A stretch of DNA of 24,144 nt from a virus: the IMG/VR virus record IMGVR_UViG_3300046673_000071, positions 1-24,144 of that record; one strand, 5' to 3'. Positions 1 through 4,467 of this stretch are shown in pieces. Both the position numbers and the translations under genes were made by a program. The first letter of the stretch is position 1. Every line of letters starts with the position of its first letter. The notes beneath the pieces are model-generated. The model was not told the DNA's origin. It did not search any database and was given only the letters and a program-made list of their open reading frames with translations.

Positions 1-44
1 TCTGCAAGTCTGTTCTCAATGTCAATTTCTTCTTCGTCCATCAT
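1..44 (-). CDS. Partial minus-strand phage gene, 5' end only
   Basis: The N-terminus of a leftward gene that runs off the window edge. The start is ATG (complement of 42-44) and a good ribosome site, AAGGAG, lies six bases upstream (complement of 51-56). The visible product begins MMDEEEIDIENRLA, which is strongly acidic; no function can be assigned from 14 residues. It is the first gene downstream of the minus-strand promoter at 488-515, so the roughly 435-nt leader with the two modules at 62-322 lies in its 5' untranslated region. Its position beyond a divergent promoter pair suggests an early or regulatory gene, but that is inference. Confidence 0.6.
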   Translation of the reverse strand, partial: MMDEEEIDIENRLA

Positions 45-61
45 ATAAGTCTCCTTTAATC

Positions 62-212
62 TGGTGGGTAGGGCAATTAAGTGTTACCACGCTCTTAATC
101 CGCAAGGCAGTTTCCACCTCTCATCGCACCTCACCAAGCTGCTGTAGATAGGGGTGTGCATGCCGAGTCCTATCCTTCTCTGCGTGTCCATTTCCACGCC
201 GCCTACCCACCA
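62..212 (-). ncRNA. Multibranched RNA-like module L1 in the minus-strand leader
   Basis: An 11-bp perfect inverted repeat (TGGTGGGTAGG at 62-72, CCTACCCACCA at 202-212) closes a region of about 130 nt. Inside are further complementary arms: 76-81 with 94-99 (ATTAAG/CTTAAT), 147-152 with 169-174 (GATAGG/CCTATC) and 182-186 with 195-199 (GCGTG/CACGC). This gives a cloverleaf-like fold. The same closing stem and flanks recur at 240-320 around an unrelated interior. A 30-codon ORF on the minus strand (121-213) starts inside the stem, but its Shine-Dalgarno spacing is only three bases. The orientation is inferred from the minus-strand promoter. I do not recognise a known RNA family. Confidence 0.4.
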
Positions 213-239
213 TTTACTCCTGTTTATTTTCCGCTAATC

Positions 240-322
240 TGGTGGGTAGGGCAGGAATTCGATGACCTGCACCTACGCTAACTAGTATGCTTGGTCGTGC
301 TATTTACACCACCTACCCACTA
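240..322 (-). ncRNA. tRNA-sized RNA-like module L2, same ends as L1
   Basis: A closing stem GTGGGTAGG (242-250) / CCTACCCAC (312-320) surrounds an interior unlike L1. On the minus strand it reads as about 79 nt starting GGGTAGG and ending CCTACCC-A-CCA. It has a T-arm-like hairpin (GCAGG/CCTGC, 251-255 with 266-270) containing TCGAAT, and a short D-arm-like hairpin whose fourth pair is G-U only on the minus strand. No proper anticodon stem can be drawn and the T-like loop is 10 nt, so this is tRNA-like rather than a tRNA. The flanks (AAATAAACAGGAG upstream and GATTA downstream on the minus strand) match L1, so the two are tandem diverged copies. Confidence 0.4.
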
Positions 323-487
323 TTTCCTCCTGTTTATTTTCCTACGCCGCCGGTTCTCCCGATGCTGTCACTCTGTATGTGGCCGGTATTTACCGAGCGC
401 ATTAAGCATAAGGTGACTACTGTCGCTGAGTCCAGCCTCTATATCGCTACCTCATTAGAGGTTGTGATCGACTCTAAATTTTGTTCT

Positions 488-515
488 ATAATATCACAAA
501 AAAAACAAATTGCAA
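488..515 (-). promoter_or_regulatory. Leftward sigma70-type promoter
   Basis: Read on the minus strand: -35 TTGCAA (510-515), 16-bp spacer, -10 TATTAT (488-493). It would start transcription near 481 and drive the leader modules L2 and L1 and the gene starting at 44. Its -35 is overlapped by TGCTTGCA, the same octamer found over the -35 of the rightward promoter. Confidence 0.6.
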
Positions 516-579
516 GCATTATTTTTCAATTCTGAAACATTTTATTTTTCCAAGAGGATAAGAAAAGATTTTGCTTGCA
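511..579. promoter_or_regulatory. Paired inverted operator candidates, TGCTTGCA
   Basis: TGCAAGCA at 511-518 and its exact reverse complement TGCTTGCA at 572-579 each overlap the -35 of one of two divergent promoters, in the same orientation relative to each. This fits a shared operator for a repressor, possibly the 55-residue helix-turn-helix protein next door. Binding is inference. The bases between them are AT-rich and show no gene. Confidence 0.4.
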
Positions 580-602
580 TTTTATTTCAGTTTTGATATA
601 AT
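575..602 (+). promoter_or_regulatory. Rightward sigma70 promoter for a leaderless mRNA
   Basis: -35 TTGCAT (575-580), 16-bp spacer, perfect -10 TATAAT (597-602). The expected start site, about seven bases after the -10, is the A of the ATG at 609. The mRNA would therefore be leaderless, and no Shine-Dalgarno sequence lies upstream. Lambda cI is a known leaderless precedent. Confidence 0.7.
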
Positions 603-608
603 ACCACT

Positions 609-776
609 ATGCGAGAGAAATATCTAAAGAAATTAAGGCAGGACGTTAAACTCCATTCTAAAGCCGAAGTAGCGAAAAATATAGGAATAACCTATATTTC
701 CTTGTGGAGAATACTTGACGGCACAAACACCGGCGGCACAAAGATTTGGGATAAAATCTACGCCTACTACAAATAG
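609..776 (+). CDS. Small helix-turn-helix regulator (55 aa), leaderless
   Basis: A 55-residue basic protein beginning MREKYLKKLRQDV. Residues 18-40 (KAEVAKNIGITYISLWRILD) have the pattern of a Cro/cI-like helix-turn-helix: a small residue and Ala in the first helix, Gly-Ile at the turn, then a recognition helix ending before DGTNTGG. It is the first rightward gene after the divergent promoter pair. The ATG sits at the predicted transcription start and there is no ribosome site, so translation is probably leaderless. The likely role is control of both promoters through TGCTTGCA. The family assignment is by pattern only. It could equally be an anti-repressor or Cro-type switch protein. Confidence 0.7.
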   Translation: MREKYLKKLRQDVKLHSKAEVAKNIGITYISLWRILDGTNTGGTKIWDKIYAYYK

Positions 777-792
777 CTGGACAGGAGGGAGG

Positions 793-1056
793 ATGAGTAT
801 TGAAACCGGATTAGTAATAGTGTTGTTGATATGGCTGGTGGTTAATACTCTCGCGTTGAATGACCTCTTTAAACGAATGGAAGGAGGATGTAAAATGACT
901 ACCAGAATTATTATCGTAAATGAAGGGCCAGACAACGTAGAAGTTCAGGCCACTGGAAAACCGATGTCAACATTAAAGAAGGGACAACACCAAGGTGAGT
1001 ACGTTTTTGAAGGTCAAGATGTCAACATTAAAGAAGTGAAGGAAACAAAAGAATAA
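793..1056 (+). CDS. Small membrane protein with an internal in-frame start
   Basis: An 88-residue protein starting at ATG 793 behind GGAGGGAGG. Residues 6-25 (GLVIVLLIWLVVNTLALNDL) form one membrane segment, followed by a short basic and then an acidic soluble part. A second, better-spaced ribosome site (AAGGAGG) precedes an in-frame ATG at 895, which would give a 53-residue soluble form beginning MTTRIIIVNEGPDNVEV. The gene may therefore make two products, or it may be two genes fused by loss of a stop. No family is recognised. Confidence 0.6.
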   Translation: MSIETGLVIVLLIWLVVNTLALNDLFKRMEGGCKMTTRIIIVNEGPDNVEVQATGKPMSTLKKGQHQGEYVFEGQDVNIKEVKETKE

Positions 1057-1162
1057 GGGCACATAGTGGTCGTGGCATCAGGTAATAGATATTAACCGGT
1101 AGTATTTCGATAATGATCTCAGCAAATAGATGCTTAAATCGCCCATATCAACCACTTTGCCC
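1057..1162 (+). other. Intergenic inverted repeat, possible structured RNA
   Basis: GGGCA (1057-1061) and AGTGG (1065-1069) pair with CCACT (1152-1156) and TGCCC (1158-1162), a 10-bp stem with a small internal loop closing about 80 nt. It starts directly at the stop codon of the upstream gene. There is no U-run, so it is not a terminator. It may be an RNA element or processing site. No family is recognised, and the remaining bases to 1212 show no gene. Confidence 0.3.
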
Positions 1163-1212
1163 GAGTCGCAATCCCTTCGTAAGTCAGGTCAGTTCTCATA
1201 GAGGTTTTGAAA

Positions 1213-1392
1213 ATGGATAAAGAGCAGGTTTTAAGAGAATTAAATATAAATGAATGGGATACTCACAATACAATCATGTTGCCAGCGATAAGAGAAAAGT
1301 TGTTACTGGCAGCAATTCTCAATCAGGGGATTGATACAGCTAGTAAGATATTGGCAAGGTACAAAGAATTGGCTGATATATTAAAAATATAA
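1213..1392 (+). CDS. Hypothetical helical protein (59 aa)
   Basis: ATG at 1213, eight bases after AGAGG. An in-frame TTG at 1207 sits too close to the ribosome site. The product begins MDKEQVLRELNINEWDTHNT and is predominantly helical by composition, with Leu/Ala-rich stretches (REKLLLAAILNQ) and no Cys or membrane segment. It is not recognised. It is followed directly by two hairpins, the second resembling a terminator, so it may close a short early operon. Confidence 0.6.
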   Translation: MDKEQVLRELNINEWDTHNTIMLPAIREKLLLAAILNQGIDTASKILARYKELADILKI

Positions 1393-1417
1393 CGCTAAGC
1401 TCAGCGTGAGCGTAGCG
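1393..1417 (+). other. Strong hairpin after the 59-aa gene
   Basis: CGCTA/TAGCG (1393-1397 with 1413-1417) and GCTC/GAGC stack across one A-G mismatch with a five-base loop. It lies between a stop codon and the following terminator-like hairpin. There is no U-run, so it may be an mRNA-stabilising or processing element. Confidence 0.4.
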
Positions 1418-1426
1418 ATCGGCTGC

Positions 1427-1451
1427 ATTGCCCTTGTTGGGCAATTTTGTT
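1427..1451 (+). terminator. Probable intrinsic terminator
   Basis: ATTGCCC (1427-1433), loop TTGTT and GGGCAAT (1439-1445) form a 7-bp stem followed by TTTTGTT. The U-run is interrupted, so termination may be partial. The next gene starts at 1453, immediately after. Confidence 0.55.
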
Positions 1452-1452
1452 A

Positions 1453-1734
1453 ATGAATAATATAGAAAAAATAATAAAAGAAATAAAGAAAGAGTTTAAT
1501 ACAAATAGTGCTTCTTGCCGTTACTATTCGGAAGATGATTCGTATTTTATTTTGCTTAACGATAAAGATCTTTTTGAAAGCGATAAATTTCAAGAATATA
1601 TTTTTACAAAAAAAACCGAATCATGGAATGAAGGAATATTTAATATTCATTTTGATTATGAAGAACAAGTGATTGCAGCTGATAATTTTGCCTATGTATC
1701 GGCCGCTTATGAAGGTGTTGACGAAGATGATTAA
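1453..1734 (+). CDS. Acidic hypothetical protein (93 aa)
   Basis: The likely start is ATG 1453 (MNNIEKIIKEIKKEF). A TTG six bases earlier is inside the terminator hairpin. No ribosome site is visible because the terminator occupies that position, so translation may depend on read-through or be weak. The protein has a basic N-terminal helix and then an acidic, aromatic-rich body (SCRYYSEDDSYFILL) ending in GVDEDD. The acidic character might suggest a DNA-mimic inhibitor, but no family is recognised and that is speculation. Confidence 0.5.
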   Translation: MNNIEKIIKEIKKEFNTNSASCRYYSEDDSYFILLNDKDLFESDKFQEYIFTKKTESWNEGIFNIHFDYEEQVIAADNFAYVSAAYEGVDEDD

Positions 1735-1861
1735 AATGAAACCAGGGACAGCGTGGAAGGTCGTAAAGTTTTTATCAGGTTTCCAGATTAGAATAGGAAT
1801 TCCTGTTAAAATAACGACAAAGATTATAAAGCGATTTATCAAGTGGGAGCCGATAAGGTAA
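1727..1861 (+). CDS. Small basic hypothetical protein (44 aa)
   Basis: Starts inside the end of the acidic gene: ATG 1727, nine bases after AAGGTG, with an alternative ATG at 1736. The product begins MIKMKPGTAWKVVKF and is very basic, with the repeated Ile/Lys pattern IPVKITTKIIKRFIK, so it could be an amphipathic or nucleic-acid-binding peptide. It is not recognised. The overlap suggests translational coupling. About 75 nt of untranslated sequence follow before the next gene. Confidence 0.35.
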   Translation: MIKMKPGTAWKVVKFLSGFQIRIGIPVKITTKIIKRFIKWEPIR

Positions 1862-1936
1862 GCCCAACAGAGCAATAAGTGGAATTTGGTGCTGATTACT
1901 TAATTAAAATGCTACGTTGAGTTTTAAGGAGTTTTG

Positions 1937-2011
1937 ATGTCTAAAGACGCTTGGGTAATGGCACTTTTGTTGATCCTTATTTTGTGGGCTGTTATTGAGA
2001 GGGTGTTTTGA
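1937..2011 (+). CDS. Single-pass membrane micropeptide (24 aa)
   Basis: ATG 1937 follows AAGGAG with five-base spacing. The 24-residue product MSKDAWVMALLLILILWAVI plus ERVF is one short hydrophobic helix. The stop TGA overlaps the TTG start of the HNH gene in the arrangement TTGA, which implies coupled translation. The function is unknown. Confidence 0.5.
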   Translation: MSKDAWVMALLLILILWAVIERVF

Positions 2012-2394
2012 GGGGATTAAGTGATTCTAATTTATTAAGGTTGCGGCGCGAAGTCGTCCTTAAACTTTTCGGGAATTGCTGTTTCTTCTGCGGCCTGCCA
2101 AAAGGACAAGTCGAAATTGAAGATCATCATATTGTGAAACGTAAGATGTTTTTACTCCGCTATGATTGGCGCAATGGGCTCCCAGTTTGTAAATATGGTT
2201 GTCACCAAAACTCCGAAACTCCTTTCGGAAAACATAGAATAGACGAATATCTAGTTAAAAATAATTTTCTTAAATACCTACAAGAGAGATCGGGTAACTG
2301 TAAAGATTTTCTTGTGAAACTCGGTCTAACTAAAACGGCTTATAAAAGCATTATGTATGACGAATTACAGGCCAAGCTGAAGGATCTGGAGTAG
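2008..2394 (+). CDS. Free-standing HNH endonuclease (128 aa)
   Basis: A small HNH nuclease. CCFFCGLP supplies the first zinc Cys pair, EDHHIVKR carries the catalytic His pair of the H-N motif, NGLPVCKYGCHQ gives the central Asn and second Cys/His set, and TPFGKHRIDEYL follows. The start is a TTG overlapping the previous stop, with GAGAGGGTG as ribosome site. Such genes are usually free-standing homing or nicking enzymes in phages. The basic C-terminus (KLGLTKTAYKSI) may contact DNA. The family is clear; the target is unknown. Confidence 0.75.
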   Translation: MRGLSDSNLLRLRREVVLKLFGNCCFFCGLPKGQVEIEDHHIVKRKMFLLRYDWRNGLPVCKYGCHQNSETPFGKHRIDEYLVKNNFLKYLQERSGNCKDFLVKLGLTKTAYKSIMYDELQAKLKDLE

Positions 2395-2410
2395 ATATAA
2401 GGAAAACATT

Positions 2411-2572
2411 ATGAGTCTAACATTACCAACATGGGACAAAGTAAGTGACAAAATAGATCATAGCGAAAAACTAAATCCGCTTGAACAGTTTATTTATGAT
2501 AATGAACCAGCAGAAGATGACGAACAATGGCGGGAATCGTTGGAACTTGCAATAGAATACGTTACGCAATAG
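2411..2572 (+). CDS. Acidic hypothetical phage protein (53 aa)
   Basis: ATG 2411 behind AAGGAAAA. The product runs MSLTLPTWDKVSDKIDHSEK and continues as an acidic helical protein ending SLELAIEYVTQ, with a Glu/Asp-rich stretch in the middle (NEPAEDDEQW). Its size and style match the many uncharacterised early phage proteins, and no domain is recognised. A promoter for the next unit begins 33 nt after its stop. Confidence 0.6.
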   Translation: MSLTLPTWDKVSDKIDHSEKLNPLEQFIYDNEPAEDDEQWRESLELAIEYVTQ

Positions 2573-2604
2573 AGCGACCTGAAATACCCCCGTGTAAATA
2601 ACTC

Positions 2605-2633
2605 TTGATTTATATATCTAGTTAGGGTATAAG
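2605..2633 (+). promoter_or_regulatory. Promoter A of the leader-ORF unit
   Basis: -35 TTGATT (2605-2610), 17-bp spacer, -10 TATAAG (2628-2633). The sequence CTCTTGATTTATATAT around the -35 is identical in promoter B at 4310. The predicted transcript starts at about 2640, immediately before the Shine-Dalgarno-containing pairing strand at 2642. Confidence 0.65.
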
Positions 2634-2641
2634 ACATCTCA

Positions 2642-2747
2642 GGCGTAAGGTAAAAAATGTTAACTATTACAATTAAAGCCATTAAGAGAGCCGTTCAGAA
2701 GTCTGGGCATCCTTGCCCACCTTACGCCACTGGACGGTTCTTTTTTT
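2642..2747 (+). promoter_or_regulatory. Leader unit A: SD-sequestering pseudoknot plus terminator
   Basis: Three pairings lie between promoter A and the methyltransferase gene. Strand a, GGCGTAAGGT (2642-2651), holds the ribosome site of the small ORF and pairs perfectly with ACCTTACGCC (2719-2728) inside that ORF. Strand b, GAGCCGTTC (2688-2696), pairs with GGACGGTTC (2732-2740), followed by seven T (2741-2747), an intrinsic terminator. Hairpin c is TGGGCA/TGCCCA with loop TCCT (2704-2719). Pairings a and b cross, giving a pseudoknot. All three are kept in unit B with different sequences. An attenuator coupled to leader translation is inferred. Confidence 0.65.
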
Positions 2748-2788
2748 GGCGAATGAGGATAAATGAACGATCTTGTAACAATAGATAG
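2657..2788 (+). CDS. Leader-type small protein A (43 aa), read through a terminator
   Basis: ATG 2657, six to seven bases after AAGG. Residues 9-21 (IKRAVQKSGHPCP) align without gaps to residues 9-21 of the small protein at 4364 (IKGSIEKAGYPCP), so both the ORF and its start are supported by a paralogue. The terminator stem and its seven T are translated (the T-run gives FFF). The frame continues 26 nt into the methyltransferase gene, so translation of the two is probably coupled. It may be a true leader peptide whose translation decides read-through, a small regulator, or both. It is not a family I recognise. Confidence 0.6.
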   Translation: MLTITIKAIKRAVQKSGHPCPPYATGRFFFWRMRINERSCNNR

Positions 2789-3701
2789 TTATTGCCAATT
2801 AGAAAAAACAAGCCTTAGATTTAAAAGGGAAGTTTCTAAAGATGAATGGATGCACGTTTTTAAATCATTAAAAATGGTTGAGGGATGTGTCCAGTTCTGG
2901 CTTGGCGACTGTTTGGCATACCGGCAACAAAAATGGGGTATGTATGATGATGTTGCGGAAGAAGTCGGAATTGATAAAGGCACATTAAGTAATTTAAAAG
3001 CTGTAGCAGAACGCGTAGAAAAGCCATTACGTAATGGCAATTTGTCTTTTTCTCATCATCAACAAGTAGCATATCTTCCATCCGACAAGCAAGAAACCTT
3101 CTTAAAAAAAGCCGTTGATGAAAAATTAAGTGTGCGTGAATTAAGAAACGAAATTAAAAAAGATAATCGCCCGATTAATGAAAATCTACCTAAGGGAAAG
3201 TATCAGGTGATTTATGCCGATCCTGCCTGGCAATACAATGACACTTGCGAAAACGGTGCTATACAGAGTCGCGGGGTTGATGATGTATATTTACAAACAA
3301 TGTCTATTGAGGAAATATGTGCTCTTTCTGTTAACGATCTTTCCGACATTAACTCTGTTTTATTTATATGGGTTACGTCACCTTTTTTGGAAGAGGTTTT
3401 TACGGTTATAAATGCTTGGGGTTTTAAATATAAAACCTCTTTTGTCTGGGATAAGATTAAACATAATATGGGGCATTATAATTCCGTAAGACACGAATTT
3501 TTATTAATAGCTACAAAAGGTTCTTGTACGCCCGACAATCTTAAACTCTTTGATAGTGTTCAGAGTATTGAAAAAACGGAACATTCCAAAAAACCAGAGG
3601 AGTTTTACAATATAATAGAAACACTGTACTCTGGGAAAAAAATAGAATTGTTTGCAAGGAATAAAAGGGATGGATGGGATTATTGGGGTAATGAAAAATG
3701 A
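2763..3701 (+). CDS. MT-A70 adenine-N6 DNA methyltransferase with N-terminal HTH region
   Basis: A 312-residue protein predicted to methylate adenine N6 in DNA using S-adenosylmethionine. The N-terminal half resembles ParB/KorB-like DNA-binding regions, with a helix-turn-helix pattern at about residues 61-85 (YDDVAEEVGIDKGTLSNLK). The C-terminal half is MT-A70: YADPAWQYND at about residue 150 is the catalytic motif, with DPAW instead of the usual DPPW, followed by LFIWVTSP and RHEFLLIATKG typical of the fold, and KKPEEFYNIIE. ATG 2763 follows GAGGAT. It sits behind leader unit A and overlaps the nuclease gene by ATGA, so the pair may act together in modification and restriction or in self-protection. 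Confidence 0.85.
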   Translation: MNDLVTIDSYCQLEKTSLRFKREVSKDEWMHVFKSLKMVEGCVQFWLGDCLAYRQQKWGMYDDVAEEVGIDKGTLSNLKAVAERVEKPLRNGNLSFSHHQQVAYLPSDKQETFLKKAVDEKLSVRELRNEIKKDNRPINENLPKGKYQVIYADPAWQYNDTCENGAIQSRGVDDVYLQTMSIEEICALSVNDLSDINSVLFIWVTSPFLEEVFTVINAWGFKYKTSFVWDKIKHNMGHYNSVRHEFLLIATKGSCTPDNLKLFDSVQSIEKTEHSKKPEEFYNIIETLYSGKKIELFARNKRDGWDYWGNEK

Positions 3702-4144
3702 ATGCCTATTATCAAGAGAAACTTAAACAAGGGTTATATTATCAGGATTTTGTAATTGAGGAACTTTATAAAATAGGATTGCCTTTGATATCGTATTCCT
3801 CTAAAGAATTTCAGGTCTTAATTGGTGAAAACAAGGCTGGACTAGAAATAAAAAATGATAATAATTATAAAAAGACTGGTAATTTATATATAGAAACAGC
3901 AGAAAAATCCACCGAAGCAAAACTCAATTATTATCCTTCCGGCATCTTTCGTAATGACAACACGTGGCTTTATCTTATCGGAGACATGGAACGAATATTT
4001 ATCTTAAGTAAAAAACAATTAATTTTATTATCTAAATCTAATAAATATAAAACAGTTCAAATTGCCACTTCGCAAGGATTTCTTTTACCCGTAAACGAAG
4101 CGGAAAAACATTACGCTATTAAAATTATCGAGTGTAAAAAATGA
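3698..4144 (+). CDS. PD-(D/E)XK-like endonuclease (148 aa)
   Basis: The start ATG overlaps the methyltransferase stop (ATGA), so the two are co-translated. The segment AGLEIKNDNNYKKTGNLYIE followed by TAEK fits a PD-(D/E)XK nuclease core: an acidic residue and Lys in E-I-K, then a conserved TGNLYIE strand. An upstream acidic helix (QDFVIEELYKIG) would complete the fold. The rest (SGIFRNDNTWLYLIGD, RIFILSKKQL) is beta-rich. Phage proteins with this TGNLYIE pattern are usually annotated as restriction-endonuclease-like. Its coupling to a methyltransferase suggests a small restriction-modification-like pair or host-DNA degradation. The family is by motif; the substrate is unknown. Confidence 0.6.
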   Translation: MNAYYQEKLKQGLYYQDFVIEELYKIGLPLISYSSKEFQVLIGENKAGLEIKNDNNYKKTGNLYIETAEKSTEAKLNYYPSGIFRNDNTWLYLIGDMERIFILSKKQLILLSKSNKYKTVQIATSQGFLLPVNEAEKHYAIKIIECKK

Positions 4145-4263
4145 GCAAAGAAACTTTCTATTTTCCACATGACTACGATTCTACAAGCGATCCCAAAATG
4201 CAGGCGTTCATCGGAATAGCTGGACAGACTTATTTTGATGCGCGCCCAAACCGTAAAGAATAA
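4141..4263 (+). pseudogene. Truncated DUF4373-like replication-initiation fragment
   Basis: A 40-codon ORF coupled by ATGA to the nuclease gene. KETFYFPHDYDSTSDPKMQA matches the N-terminus of DUF4373 (Lin1244/Lin1753-like) phage replication proteins, which begin with a YFPHD-type motif followed by D-x-K and normally continue for 200 or more residues. Here the frame breaks off after GIAGQTYFDARPNRKE. The following bases code for a possible detached helix (WKEYWLKELE) before promoter B. The most likely explanation is replacement of an old replication gene by the primase cassette that follows. A short functional domain is less likely. Confidence 0.5.
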
Positions 4264-4309
4264 CCAACAATGGAAAGAATATTGGCTGAAGGAACTTGAA
4301 TAATATCTC

Positions 4310-4338
4310 TTGATTTATATATAAAAAGAGAGTAGGAT
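4310..4338 (+). promoter_or_regulatory. Promoter B of the leader-ORF unit
   Basis: -35 TTGATT (4310-4315), 17-bp spacer, -10 TAGGAT (4333-4338). The 16 bases CTCTTGATTTATATAT match promoter A exactly while the -10 differs. The predicted start is near 4345, just before the pairing strand at 4349. Confidence 0.55.
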
Positions 4339-4348
4339 GTATTTTGGC

Positions 4349-4452
4349 TGGGGAGTCATCTAAATGGAAAAATCAAAAGGACAGCGCATTAAAGGGTCGA
4401 TAGAGAAAGCAGGGTATCCATGCCCGGCTCCCCACTTTATCGGCCTTTTTTT
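4349..4452 (+). promoter_or_regulatory. Leader unit B: SD-sequestering pseudoknot plus terminator
   Basis: Same order of pairings as unit A but with different bases. Strand a, TGGGGAG (4349-4355), contains the ribosome site and pairs with CTCCCCA (4428-4434). Strand b, GGTCGATAGAG (4395-4405), pairs over 11 bp with CTTTATCGGCC (4435-4445), followed by seven T (4446-4452). Hairpin c is GGGTA/TGCCC with loop TCCA (4412-4425). Keeping crossed pairings with changed sequence is covariation support for the pseudoknot. It lies between promoter B and the primase gene and so probably controls replication gene expression. Confidence 0.65.
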
Positions 4453-4465
4453 GCGCGAAAAATAG
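4364..4465 (+). CDS. Leader-type small protein B (33 aa), read through a terminator
   Basis: ATG 4364 lies eight bases after GGGGAG. Residues 9-21 (IKGSIEKAGYPCP) match small protein A position for position. The terminator U-run is coded as part of GLFLREK. The TAG stop ends two bases before the primase ATG at 4468, and the primase has no strong ribosome site of its own, so primase translation probably depends on ribosomes finishing this ORF. It is basic at the N-terminus, with a conserved G-[HY]-P-C-P core. It could be a regulatory leader peptide or a small functional protein; the family is unknown. Confidence 0.6.
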   Translation: MEKSKGQRIKGSIEKAGYPCPAPHFIGLFLREK

Positions 4466-4467
4466 AT

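Noticed and set aside
107-135. Hammerhead-ribozyme-like GATGAG...GAAAC on the minus strand
   Set aside because: The conserved CUGAUGA core is incomplete and no matching stems I and III with a cleavage site were found.
121-213. 30-codon minus-strand ORF in module L1
   Set aside because: The Shine-Dalgarno is only three bases from the ATG, and the duplicate L2 stops after six codons, so coding is not conserved.
240-322. L2 as a true tRNA
   Set aside because: Ends and size fit, but no 5-bp anticodon stem can be drawn, the D-loop lacks GG and the T-like loop is 10 nt instead of 7.
287-535. 82-codon plus-strand frame
   Set aside because: No ribosome site, starts in the repeated module and ends over the promoter region; composition is not protein-like.
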